From JAAYCB01 sp012744395 (GTDB lineage Bacteria > Planctomycetota > Planctomycetia > Pirellulales > Thermoguttaceae), in contig JAQVNJ010000008.1 of assembly GCA_028703175.1 (NCBI GenBank), forward strand, positions 1 to 64,000: 64,000 nt of DNA. The letters are read 5' to 3'. The notes below the pieces were generated by a model. The model worked only from the letters and a program-made list of their open reading frames with translations, made no database searches and had not been told where the DNA came from. Positions 33,339 to 46,627 of this stretch are shown here, piece after piece; positions within the stretch are counted from its first letter, which is position 1, and each line of letters begins with the position of its first letter. The translations under genes and the position numbers were made by a program.

Positions 33339-35408
33339 TTAGATGAAGCTGGCGAGCACCTCGGGCGGGGCCGGGCCATAGCTGAACGGCTCCATCGTGC
33401 ACTGGGCGCGGCCCTGGCTGAGGCCCCGCATGGCGTTTGCGTAGCCGAACAGGTTGGCCAACGGCGCTTCGGCGTCGATCACGGTAATGCGGCCGCGAGG
33501 CTGGGTCCGCGTGATCACTGCCCGCCGCTGCTGGAGATCGCTGACGAAATCGCCGAGGTGTTCCTCGGGGGTGGTGATTTCGATCCGCATGATCGGCTCG
33601 AGGAGCACGGTGCCGGCCTGCTGGAGGCCTTTGCGGAAGGCGTCGGCGGCGGCCATCCGGAAGGCGGTCTCGTTGCTCTCCATCTCGTGGACCGCGCCGC
33701 CGAGCACGGTGATCTTGACGTTCATCAGGGGGAAGCCGAGCATGCCGCCACCGGCCCCCTCCTCTGCCAGCGTCTCGCTCGCCGCGGACAGCAGCGACGT
33801 CGGCAACCGATCGCCGCAATCGCTGACGACCGCCACCCGCGAGGCGACTTCGGAGCAGGGTTCCATCCGGATTGCCAGTTCGGCAAACAACCGCTGGCCG
33901 CCCAGCGTCCGGTGACACAGGCCGGTGACTTCGACCTTCCGCTCGATCGTCTCGCGGTAGCTGACGCGGGGATTGTGAACGCGGACGTTCAGCCGGTGGT
34001 CGCGGAGCAGGCGGTGCTTGATCACCTCCAGGTGGAGCTCGCCCATTCCGCTGATCAGCGTCTGGCCGGTCTCCTCGCTTTCGCTGGCGCGGAACGTCGG
34101 ATCCTGCCGGCGCATCATGTCGAGGACGGCGGCGAGTCTCTTCCGCTCCTCGGAGGTCTCCGGCTCGATGGCCATCGAGATCACGGTTTCCGGAAACACG
34201 ATCGATTCCAGCAGGATCGGCTCCTTCACTGTCGAGAGCGTGTCGCCGGTGACGCTGTGGCGGAGTCCGATGATCCCGATGATGTCGCCGGCCTCGACCG
34301 ATGCGACCTGCTGGCGCCGGTCGGCCTGGATCCGCCAGAGCTGGGGCACATTCTCCTTCTGCCGTTTGCCGGGATTGTAGACGCGGCTGTTCGCCTTGAG
34401 CGTGCCCGAGTAGACGCGCACGTAATGGAGATCCCCGTGCCGGTCCGCCTGAATCTTGAACAGCAGTCCGCAGAACGGCTCGTTGGCGTCGGCGCGCCGC
34501 AACAGGCGCTTCTCGGGGTCGTCCGGATCGCGGCCTTCGACGGGCGGAATATCCACCGGGCTGGGCAGCCAATCCGCCACGCCGTCGAGGACCGGCTGGA
34601 CTCCGATGCCGTCGAGGGCCGAGCCGCAGAGAACCGGCACGATCATGTTGTGGATCACCGCCTCCCGGAGGACTTTGTGGATCAACTCCGGCGGGATCGG
34701 CTCTTCGGCAAGCAGCCGTTCGGTCAACTCGTCGCTGAACATCGACAACTGGTCGAGCAGGTGCGACCGCCAGAACTCGGCGTCGTCGGTCATTTCCGGG
34801 GGGATGTCTTCAACGAGAATCGTGTCCTCGTCCCCCGCCGGAAAGACGAGCAGCTTCATCTCGACGAGATCGAGGATGCCGCGGAACGCACCTTCCATGT
34901 GGGGAGGGCCGCTGCCAACCGGCAGGTTGACCGGGATCGGCCGGCACTCCAGCCGCTCCTCGATCTCCTGGACCGTTCCATAGAAGTCCGCCCCCTCGCG
35001 GTCCATCTTGTTGATGAACGCCAAGCGCGGCACATGGTAGCGATCGGCCTGCCGCCAGACCGTTTCGCTCTGGGCCTCGACCCCCTCGCGGGCGCTGAAC
35101 ACCACGACCGCGCCGTCGAGCACTCGCAGACTCCGCTCCACTTCGGCCGTGAAGTCCACGTGCCCCGGCGTGTCGATCAAGTTGACCGTCACGCATTTCC
35201 AGGGGAATGTCACGCAGGCCGAGTTGATCGTAATCCCGCGCTGCTGCTCCTCCGGATCGAAGTCGGTGACGGTCGTCCCGGAATCGACGCGTCCGAGGCG
35301 GTGGCTGAAATGGGCGTAGAACAGCATCCGCTCGGTGACGGTCGTCTTTCCGGCGTCGATGTGGGCGACGATCCCAATATTGCGGAGTTGAGCAACAGGC
35401 CGACTCAT
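33339..35408 (-). CDS. fusA: Elongation factor G, spd/mtEFG2-like type
   Basis: A 689-residue translational GTPase with all five EF-G domains. G motifs are AHIDAGKTT, RGITI, DTPGH, NKMD and CGSA, and the domain IV entry PRVSYRETI is intact. EF-G drives translocation and, with RRF, ribosome recycling. The switch I region reads VDSGTTVTDFDPEEQQRGIT instead of the canonical [20 protein letters not shown]; together with SLRVLDGAVVVFSAREGVEA and VWRQAD it is closest to the mitochondrial EFG2-like subfamily. It occupies the usual fusA place after rpsL and rpsG. If it is a recycling-type factor, a second EF-G must exist elsewhere in the genome. Confidence 0.92.
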   Translation of the reverse strand: MSRPVAQLRNIGIVAHIDAGKTTVTERMLFYAHFSHRLGRVDSGTTVTDFDPEEQQRGITINSACVTFPWKCVTVNLIDTPGHVDFTAEVERSLRVLDGAVVVFSAREGVEAQSETVWRQADRYHVPRLAFINKMDREGADFYGTVQEIEERLECRPIPVNLPVGSGPPHMEGAFRGILDLVEMKLLVFPAGDEDTILVEDIPPEMTDDAEFWRSHLLDQLSMFSDELTERLLAEEPIPPELIHKVLREAVIHNMIVPVLCGSALDGIGVQPVLDGVADWLPSPVDIPPVEGRDPDDPEKRLLRRADANEPFCGLLFKIQADRHGDLHYVRVYSGTLKANSRVYNPGKRQKENVPQLWRIQADRRQQVASVEAGDIIGIIGLRHSVTGDTLSTVKEPILLESIVFPETVISMAIEPETSEERKRLAAVLDMMRRQDPTFRASESEETGQTLISGMGELHLEVIKHRLLRDHRLNVRVHNPRVSYRETIERKVEVTGLCHRTLGGQRLFAELAIRMEPCSEVASRVAVVSDCGDRLPTSLLSAASETLAEEGAGGGMLGFPLMNVKITVLGGAVHEMESNETAFRMAAADAFRKGLQQAGTVLLEPIMRIEITTPEEHLGDFVSDLQQRRAVITRTQPRGRITVIDAEAPLANLFGYANAMRGLSQGRAQCTMEPFSYGPAPPEVLASFI

Positions 35409-35465
35409 TGCCTTTGTTCCATCTGAACCAATTTCCTGGCCTCGATTCTATCTGCGCGGATTTCC

Positions 35466-35492
35466 GGGTCCCCAAGCTCCCGCTTGGAGACC
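35466..35492. repeat. Dispersed palindrome, copy 3
   Basis: CCAAGC and GCTTGG arms (35472-35477 and 35482-35487) with a variant CCC loop. It lies in the 265-base gap between rpsG and fusA inside the operon, so it must allow transcription to pass. Confidence 0.5.
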
Positions 35493-35673
35493 TTCCCCTT
35501 CCGCCATTCCCTTTCGTCATCGGGCTCCCGCTCGCCGGCTTGGAGGGCGCGGATCGACTCTGGCTCGCGACTGGCCGGCGAAGCGATCCCGCCCCCCCTC
35601 GTGTCCGGGCGGTGCGCAAAAGAAACGCCGCCCCCGTGACACGTACGAGTGCGGCGAAGTCTGCCTGCCCGCG

Positions 35674-36144
35674 CTACCAGGCGAAGTGAGCGAATGCCTT
35701 GTTCGCATCGGCCATGCGGTGGACGTTTTCACGCCGGGTCATGGCCGCGCCCTCGCGTTTATAGGCGGCAATCAATTCCTCGGCCAGCTTCTTGTGCGTC
35801 GGCCGGCCCTTCTTTTCGCGGATCGCCAGCAGAAGCCAGCGAATCGCCAGCGACTGCTGGCGGATCCGGTTGACCTGCATCGGCACCTGGTACGAGGCGC
35901 CGCCGACGCGCTTCGAACGGACCTCGATGTTCGGCTTGACGTTCTCCACGGCCTGCGTGAAGACCTCGATCGCCGGCTGGTCGGGGAATCGCTTCTGGAT
36001 GGCCTCCAGCGCGTCGTAGAACACCCGCTGCGCGTTGCTCTTCTTGCCGTCCCACATCAGGCAGTTGATGAACTTGCTGGCCAACAGGGAGCCGTGCACC
36101 GGATCCCCTTTGAGTTGCTTTCTGCTCGCCGTGATTCGACCCAT
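35674..36144 (-). CDS. rpsG: 30S ribosomal protein S7
   Basis: A full-length S7 of 156 residues, which binds the 3' major domain of 16S rRNA and starts assembly of the 30S head. The stretch DPVHGSLLASKFINCLMWDG, the VENVKPNIEVRSKRVGGASY segment and the ending RMADANKAFAHFAW are standard. It lies 61 bases after rpsL in the usual str order. Confidence 0.98.
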   Translation of the reverse strand: MGRITASRKQLKGDPVHGSLLASKFINCLMWDGKKSNAQRVFYDALEAIQKRFPDQPAIEVFTQAVENVKPNIEVRSKRVGGASYQVPMQVNRIRQQSLAIRWLLLAIREKKGRPTHKKLAEELIAAYKREGAAMTRRENVHRMADANKAFAHFAW

Positions 36145-36205
36145 CGAATGAATCCCCGATTCCCAAAAAACCGATTCCTAAGGGCGCTTGCCTGACCCGG
36201 GCCCG

Positions 36206-36574
36206 CTACTTCTTTTTGGCGCCGTAGCGGCTTCGCGCTTGTTTCCGATTCTCGACGCCGAGGGCGTCCAGCGTCCCGCGGACCACCTGGTAACGAACGC
36301 CCGGCAAGTCGCGGACCCGGCCGCCGCGAACGAGCACGATCGAGTGTTCCTGGAGGCTGTGCCCTTCGCCAGGGATGTACACGGTAACCTCCTTGCCGTT
36401 GGACAACCGCACGCGGGTGATCTTCCGAAGAGCGGAATTCGGCTTCTTCGGCGTCATCGTCTTGACCTGGAGGCACACCCCCCGTTTGGCAGGGCAGCGG
36501 TCCAAGACCGGAGCCTTGGTCATCTTGCGACTCATTTTGCGGCTTTTCCGCACCAGTTGATTGATTGTCGGCAT
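36206..36574 (-). CDS. rpsL: 30S ribosomal protein S12
   Basis: A 122-residue S12, the decoding-centre protein. It starts MPTINQLVRKSRK and holds the TPKKPNSALRK loop with the Lys pair (K42/K43 region in E. coli) whose change gives streptomycin resistance, and the RVRDLPGVRY loop with the Asp that is methylthiolated in many bacteria. Both loops have the sensitive-type residues. It is the first str gene here and follows rpoC after 275 bases. Confidence 0.98.
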   Translation of the reverse strand: MPTINQLVRKSRKMSRKMTKAPVLDRCPAKRGVCLQVKTMTPKKPNSALRKITRVRLSNGKEVTVYIPGEGHSLQEHSIVLVRGGRVRDLPGVRYQVVRGTLDALGVENRKQARSRYGAKKK

Positions 36575-36849
36575 CGGTGAACTCAATTTCCTGAACGGTC
36601 TCTTGCCGCCCCCCAATGCGTTGAAGGGCGCCGGCCATCCGCCGCCGCCGCGGCAGGCCGCCGCAGGACAACATCCAGCATCGATTAATCGTTTGATCGT
36701 CTTCGTCCAAGCTAGTCGGAATCTACCAGCCTATCGCATCCTGCCCGCCTGTCAAGGTGTGCGGCGCTTGCCAGGCGGTCCGGGGCCCTGCCGCCGCCGC
36801 TCTCCGTTCTCCCGGCGGATGGCCTGTCTTCACGGGAGACAGCCGCGCG

Positions 36850-41334
<4,485 letters not shown>

Positions 41335-41406
41335 TCCTTTTCCGGAGAAAACCGATTGCGGTCGCTGTTTCTGACGGGGTCCGCGTCCTTGCCGGGGGCA
41401 GGCCGC

Positions 41407-44400
41407 CTACACGCGCCCTTTCTCGAGTTGCATGTTCAGGCCCAGGCCCCGAATCTCGTTGGTTAGAACATCGAAACTCGCCGGGGTGCCGGCCTCGAGC
41501 GTGTTCTCGCCCTTGACCATCGATTCGTAGATCTTCGTGCGCCCCTCGACGTCGTCGCTCTTGACGGTCAGCAGCTCCTGGAGGATGTAAGCCGCCCCGT
41601 AGGCTTCCAGCGCCCAGACTTCCATTTCGCCGAACCGCTGGCCGCCGAACCGCGCCTTGCCGCCGAGCGGCTGCTGCGTGATCAGCGAGTAGGGCCCCGT
41701 GCTCCGCGCGTGGACCTTGTCGTCGACGAGGTGGTGCAGCTTGAGCATGTAGATGTAGCCGACGGTCGTCTCCTGCTCCATCGCCTCGCCGGTCCGCCCG
41801 TCGTACAGCCGCACCTTTCCGTGCCGCGGCAGGCCGGCCTCTTCGAGGCACACGTTGATCTCCTCCTCGCTGGCGCCGTTGAAGACCGGCGTGATCGCCT
41901 GGAAGCCGAGCGCGGCGCCCGCCCAGCCAAGGTGCGTCTCGAGGATCTGCCCGACGTTCATCCGGCTCGGCACCCCGAGCGGGTTGAGCAGAATCTGGAC
42001 CGGCGTGCCGTCGGGCAGGAACGGCATGTCCTCGATCGGCAGGATCTTGGCGATCACGCCCTTGTTGCCGTGGCGCCCGGCCATCTTGTCGCCCACGGAG
42101 ATCACCCGCTTGGCGGCAATGTAGACCTTGACCATTTGCAGCACGCCGCTGCGGAGCTCGTCGCCCCGCTTCATCGAGTTCAGCGCCCGGTCGCGGGCGT
42201 CGATCGCCGCCTCGACCGCCGGCCAGCGTTCCTGGTAGATCTTCTCGACCTCGGCGAGCCGCTGGGGGCTGCGGATGTCCAGCGTCTCCAGGCGGAACCG
42301 CTGCGCCTGTTCGGCCAGGAAGCGGTGCTCCTGGCCCTCGGCCAAGGGCTGGCCCTCGTCGTCGGTGAGCGGCTTCTTGAGCACCCCTTCGATCTGCTGG
42401 ACGAGCTCGCCGAAGGCCTGGGCGATCCGCGCGTTGCCCTCGTTCTCGGCCTGTTTCAGCGAATCCTCGAAGGCCTTGCGCTCCTCCTCGGAAAGGCTCA
42501 TCCGGCGGGAGAATTTCTGCGTATCGATGACGATCCCCTCGATCCCCGAGGGGACTTCGAGCGAGTCGTTCTTGACGTCTTCCCCCGCCCGGCCGAAGAT
42601 CGCGTGGAGCAGCTTCTCCTCCGGAGTCAACTCGGTCTTCGACTTCGGCGAGACCTTGCCCACGAGGATGTCGCCGGGCCGCACGTAGGTCCCCACGCGG
42701 ACGATGCCGTTCTCGTCGAGATTCCGCAGGGCTTTCTCGCTGACGTTGGGGATGTCGCGCGTGAATTCCTCCCTGCCGAGCTTCGTCTCGCGAATCTCCA
42801 CGTCGAATTCCTCGATATGGATCGACGTGTAGGTGTCGTTCTGGACCAGCTCCTCGCTGATGATGATCGCGTCCTCGAAGTTGTACCCGTCCCAGGCCAT
42901 GAACGCCCCCAGAACGTTCCGCCCCAGGGCCAGTTCTCCGTGGTAGGTCCCCGCCCCGTCGGCGATCACGTCGCCCTTGTCGACCTTCTGACCGACCTTC
43001 ACGATCGGCTTCTGGTTCTGGCAAGTCCGCTCGTTCAAGCCGACGAACTTGCGGAGCTTGTAGACGTCGCTGCCGATCTCGATCCGGCTGCCGTCCACAT
43101 AGGTCACCGTGCCTTTCCGCGCGGCGCGGACCAGCATGCTCGAATTCTTGGCGGCGTCGACTTCCAGCCCCGTCGCCACCAGCGGCGGTTCGGTGACCAG
43201 CAAGGGAACCGCCTGCCGCTGCATGTTCGAGCCCATCAGCGCGCGGTTCGCGTCGTCGTGTTCGAGGAACGGGATCAAGCCGGCGGAAACGCCGATCATC
43301 TGGCTCGGCGCCACGTCCATGTACTGCACACGATCGGTCGGCGCCATGGAAAAATCACCCCGGTAGCGGGCGATGATCGTATCGCCGACAAGCTTGCTGT
43401 CGCCGAGCAGAGCGTCGGCGGGCGCCAGCAGGGCCTCGTGCTCCTCGTCGGCCCGCAACCAGACGATCTCGTCGGTCACCTTCCCCTTGACGACTTTCCA
43501 GTAGGGGGTCACAAGGAAGCCGTACTCATCCACGCTGGCATAGATCGCCAGGCTGGAAATCAGGCCGATGTTCGTGCCTTCCGGGGTCTCGATCGGGCAG
43601 ATTCTCCCGTAGTGCGAGATGTGCACATCGCGGACCTCGAAGCCGGCGCGCTTGCGGTTCAAGCCGCCGGGCCCGAGGGCCGACAGCCGCCGCTCGTGCG
43701 TGAGCATCGAGAGCGGGTTCGTCTGGTCGACGACCTGGGAGAGTTCGCCGCGGCCGAAGAAGTACTCGATCGCCGCCGAAACGCTCTTCGGGTTGACCAG
43801 GCTCCGCGGCGTCATGTCCTGCACGTCCTTCAGGCTCATCCGCTCCTGGACGGTGCGGCGGAGCTTGAGGAACCCCTTGCGCAGCTCGTCGGAGGCCAAC
43901 TCGTCGATCGTCCGCAGCCGGCGGTTGCCGAGATGGTCGATGTCGTCGACCTCCGCGGTGCCCGTCTCGGCGCGGAGCGCCAACAGGTAGCGCATCGCGG
44001 CGATCAGATCGTCGGGGCGGAGGGTCATTTCCTCTTCGGGCACGCTCAGGCCGAACTTGCGATTGATGCGAAACCGCCCCACCCGGCCGAGCCGGTAGCG
44101 ATTCGTATCGTAGAACTTCTCGTGGAACAGGGCCTTGGCCTTCTCCAGTTGCGGCGGATTGCCGGGGCGGAGCCGCTGGTAAATCCTCAGCAGCGCCTCC
44201 TCGTGGCTGGATGTCGTGTCGTCGGCCAGCGCGTTGAGCAACAGCTGGTTCCGCTGGTCGTCCATCACCGTGATCGACTTCAATCCGGACGTGCTGATCT
44301 TCTCGGCGATGTTCTTGGTGATCTTCTGGCCGCATTCGACGATGACTTCGCCGGCCCGCTCGCTGTCCGCCGGATAGATCACGTCGCCAACGGCCAGCTT

Positions 44401-45117
44401 GCCTTCGATCTTCGCGGCGCTCCGCCCGTCGACGATCCGCTCCGCCTTGGTCTCGTAGAAGGCCTTGAGAATCGCCGCGTCGTCGCTGTACGCCGGGTCC
44501 ATCGCGCGGAGCAGCGTCATCGCCGAGAACTTTCCGCTCTGGTCGATGCGGACCGTGAGGCTCTCCTTCCGCGTGACGTTCAGCTCGATCCAGCTGCCCC
44601 GTTCGGGGATCACGCGGCAGCTATGCAGCTTGCGCTCGCCGGCCTCCATCTCGGAGACGAAGTCGACTCCCGGGCTGCGGTGCAACTGGCTGACGACGAC
44701 CCGTTCGGCGCCGTTGATGATGAACTCGCCGCCGCCGAGCATGATCGGGATGTCGCCGAGGTAGACCTCCTCCTCGATCGGCTGGTCCTTCGTCAGGCGG
44801 AGCCAGACCTTGAACGGGCGGCCGTACGTCAGACGGAGCTGGCGGCATTCGTCGGGCTCGTAGCGCGGCTTGCCGAGTTCGTAGCGGAGATACTCCAACC
44901 GGAGCGACTTGTCGTAGCTCTCGATCGGGAAGATCTCCCGCAGCACGCCCTCCAGCCCCTGGTCCTTCCGCTTCGTCCAGTGCGTCTCGTACTGGAGGAA
45001 CTCGGCGTAGCTCTTGGTCTGGATCGCAGTCAGATCGGGCGTTTCGTAGGGGGCTTGCAGGCTTCCAAAATGACGGATTTTCTTGGGTTGAAGACGCCGC
45101 TCTGCCGTGGTAGCCAT
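41407..45117 (-). CDS. rpoB: RNA polymerase beta subunit
   Basis: A complete beta subunit of 1236 residues. The rifampicin pocket reads LSQVVDQTNPLSMLTHERRL followed by SALGPGGL, with the residues equivalent to E. coli D516, H526 and S531 all of the sensitive type. The KxxGDKMAGRHGNKG active-site segment and the conserved C-terminal GGKARFGGQRFGEMEVWALEA clamp region are present. ATG 45117 is preferred over TTG 45123: GGAGGG (45132-45127) then has nine bases of spacing. A strong hairpin lies in the gap to rplL. Confidence 0.98.
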   Translation of the reverse strand: MATTAERRLQPKKIRHFGSLQAPYETPDLTAIQTKSYAEFLQYETHWTKRKDQGLEGVLREIFPIESYDKSLRLEYLRYELGKPRYEPDECRQLRLTYGRPFKVWLRLTKDQPIEEEVYLGDIPIMLGGGEFIINGAERVVVSQLHRSPGVDFVSEMEAGERKLHSCRVIPERGSWIELNVTRKESLTVRIDQSGKFSAMTLLRAMDPAYSDDAAILKAFYETKAERIVDGRSAAKIEGKLAVGDVIYPADSERAGEVIVECGQKITKNIAEKISTSGLKSITVMDDQRNQLLLNALADDTTSSHEEALLRIYQRLRPGNPPQLEKAKALFHEKFYDTNRYRLGRVGRFRINRKFGLSVPEEEMTLRPDDLIAAMRYLLALRAETGTAEVDDIDHLGNRRLRTIDELASDELRKGFLKLRRTVQERMSLKDVQDMTPRSLVNPKSVSAAIEYFFGRGELSQVVDQTNPLSMLTHERRLSALGPGGLNRKRAGFEVRDVHISHYGRICPIETPEGTNIGLISSLAIYASVDEYGFLVTPYWKVVKGKVTDEIVWLRADEEHEALLAPADALLGDSKLVGDTIIARYRGDFSMAPTDRVQYMDVAPSQMIGVSAGLIPFLEHDDANRALMGSNMQRQAVPLLVTEPPLVATGLEVDAAKNSSMLVRAARKGTVTYVDGSRIEIGSDVYKLRKFVGLNERTCQNQKPIVKVGQKVDKGDVIADGAGTYHGELALGRNVLGAFMAWDGYNFEDAIIISEELVQNDTYTSIHIEEFDVEIRETKLGREEFTRDIPNVSEKALRNLDENGIVRVGTYVRPGDILVGKVSPKSKTELTPEEKLLHAIFGRAGEDVKNDSLEVPSGIEGIVIDTQKFSRRMSLSEEERKAFEDSLKQAENEGNARIAQAFGELVQQIEGVLKKPLTDDEGQPLAEGQEHRFLAEQAQRFRLETLDIRSPQRLAEVEKIYQERWPAVEAAIDARDRALNSMKRGDELRSGVLQMVKVYIAAKRVISVGDKMAGRHGNKGVIAKILPIEDMPFLPDGTPVQILLNPLGVPSRMNVGQILETHLGWAGAALGFQAITPVFNGASEEEINVCLEEAGLPRHGKVRLYDGRTGEAMEQETTVGYIYMLKLHHLVDDKVHARSTGPYSLITQQPLGGKARFGGQRFGEMEVWALEAYGAAYILQELLTVKSDDVEGRTKIYESMVKGENTLEAGTPASFDVLTNEIRGLGLNMQLEKGRV

Positions 45118-45257
45118 AGACAATGACCCTCCAGATCAGTCACGAAAGAGACAGAATGCCATTGGAGAGGCCCGGCCAGCGCGCAGACCTTCCCCCCGGC
45201 CGAGAATCCGCTGCTTCGGCGCGGAATTTCCGGGATCGTACGGGGCAAGCCCGGGAC

Positions 45258-45286
45258 CGATCGGCGCGCCGCGCGGCGCGCGATCG
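45258..45286. promoter_or_regulatory. Strong GC hairpin between rplL and rpoB
   Basis: Arms 45258-45270 and 45275-45286 form 12 base pairs with one bulged base around the loop GCGC. It sits in the 285-base gap between rplL and rpoB. In E. coli this gap holds an attenuator and an RNase III site. No T-run follows, so processing or partial attenuation is more likely than full termination. The role is inference. Confidence 0.45.
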
Positions 45287-45402
45287 TTCGGGCTGGTGCC
45301 AGGGCAAGCCCCCGGGGCGTTCAAAATCAGCAGCGCACCGCACCGGGTCCCCTCGATGAAGGTGCCGCTTTGGGAAAAAATCGGAACAGTTGCGAATCCG
45401 CT

Positions 45403-45810
45403 CTACTTGATGGAAACCGTCGCGCCCGCCTCTTCCAGTTCGGCCTTGAGCTTCTCGGCATCCTCCTTGGAAATGCCCTCCTTGACCTTCGAAGGAACGC
45501 CCTCGACCAGGTCCTTGGCTTCCTTGAGGCCCAGCCCGGTGGCCGCGCGGACGACCTTGATCACGCCGATCTTCTTGTCACCGAAGCCTTCCAGGACGAC
45601 GTCAAACTCGGTCTTCTCCTCGACGGCCGCCTCGGCCGCCTCGGCCGGCGCGGCCATGATCACGCCGCCGCCGGCGGCGGCCTTGATGCCGTGCACGTCT
45701 TCGAGGTAGTCACTGAGCTCTTTCGCTTCCTTGAGCGTCAGGCCGGCGATCTTGTCGCCCAATTCCTTGGAAACCGGAGAAAATTCGCGGGTAACCGTAT
45801 CAGTCGACAT
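45403..45810 (-). CDS. rplL: 50S ribosomal protein L7/L12
   Basis: The 135-residue stalk protein, which recruits translational GTPases. The N-terminal dimerisation helices (GLTLKEAKELSDYLEDVHG) are joined by an Ala-rich hinge to the C-terminal domain (FDVVLEGFGDKKIGVIKVVR, GLGLKEAKDLVEGVP). The sequence ends ELEEAGATVSIK. It is slightly longer than E. coli L7/L12 because of extra residues before the first helix. Confidence 0.98.
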   Translation of the reverse strand: MSTDTVTREFSPVSKELGDKIAGLTLKEAKELSDYLEDVHGIKAAAGGGVIMAAPAEAAEAAVEEKTEFDVVLEGFGDKKIGVIKVVRAATGLGLKEAKDLVEGVPSKVKEGISKEDAEKLKAELEEAGATVSIK

Positions 45811-45955
45811 GTTTCATTCATCCTTTCTGAGTTTCTTGGACGCCGCCGGAGGCATGGTGCGCCGTGTCGCGCCGGCAACGCATGAAGTGTTGTAGGTTGT
45901 GTCTTGGTCAAATTCGAGGTCCGCTCCGCCGCCGCGGCGCCCTCTCGGCCGGGGC

Positions 45956-46492
45956 TCACGCGGCCGTTTCGCCATCTTCGCCTTCGCCCTTCTGCTTGAC
46001 CTGGCCGGCCAAGGTCGCGCCGGGACCGCAAATCTGGGCCGCCAGCGTGGCTCCCGGTCCCAGAATCTGTCCAACCAGCAGGCTCAACTGCTCCTCGCGG
46101 CTGGGCCACCTGCTGACCTGCTCGACCTGCTCGGCGGTCAGCTGCTCGCCATCCATGATCCCGCCTCGGGCGACGAACGTACCGAAGCGCTTGTCCTTGC
46201 CGAGACGGACGACCTCCTTGGCAAGCGCAACGATGTCGTCGGCTCCCCAGCAGATCGCGTTCGTCCCGGCGACGCCCTGGAACAGGCCGTCGAGCGAGGT
46301 TCCGGCCGTCGCCCGGGCCGCCAGGCTGTTCTTGACCACCAATACCTCGATCCCCTTGTCCGCCATCTCGGCGCGGAGGGAATTGTTGGCGTTGGCGTCC
46401 ATGCCGACCATGTTCACCAGCAGCGCGGCGTCGACTCCGTTCAACTGCTCGCGGAGGTGGTCCGTAATCAGGTTCTTAACATACTTGCTCAT
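45956..46492 (-). CDS. rplJ: 50S ribosomal protein L10
   Basis: L10 of 178 residues, the base of the ribosomal stalk that binds 23S rRNA and L7/L12 dimers. The N-terminal half is canonical (VKNSLAARA, GTNAICWGADDIVALAKEVV). The C-terminal part contains a near-perfect internal duplication, GPGATLAAQI followed by CGPGATLAGQ, and an acidic end (KGEGEDGETAA). The C-terminal helix normally carries the L7/L12-binding sites, so this duplication may alter stalk stoichiometry. Upstream gap to rplA contains a strong hairpin. Confidence 0.96.
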   Translation of the reverse strand: MSKYVKNLITDHLREQLNGVDAALLVNMVGMDANANNSLRAEMADKGIEVLVVKNSLAARATAGTSLDGLFQGVAGTNAICWGADDIVALAKEVVRLGKDKRFGTFVARGGIMDGEQLTAEQVEQVSRWPSREEQLSLLVGQILGPGATLAAQICGPGATLAGQVKQKGEGEDGETAA

Positions 46493-46570
46493 AATCGCAC
46501 GCTCTGCCCTTACCGCGGGTGTGTCTTGTGGGTGCTGCTTGGCTGCCGGATGCCTGGACCTTGGGGAAAG

Positions 46571-46593
46571 GGTCGCCGGCCGGTCCGGCGACC
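46571..46593. promoter_or_regulatory. Hairpin in the rplA-rplJ gap, possible L10 leader element
   Basis: GGTCGCCGG (46571-46579) and CCGGCGACC (46585-46593) form nine perfect base pairs around a five-base loop, 78 bases before the rplJ start. L10(L12)4 controls its own synthesis by binding this leader in several bacteria. Whether this hairpin includes the required kink-turn was not established. Confidence 0.35.
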
Positions 46594-46627
46594 GCCGGCG
46601 CGAACCGCCCTTCCCCGCTTCGCGCGT

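Noticed and set aside
41710..45126. 1138-codon plus-strand open frame opposite rpoB
   Set aside because: Shadow of the rpoB codon structure; low-complexity and no known domain. rpoB is unambiguous.
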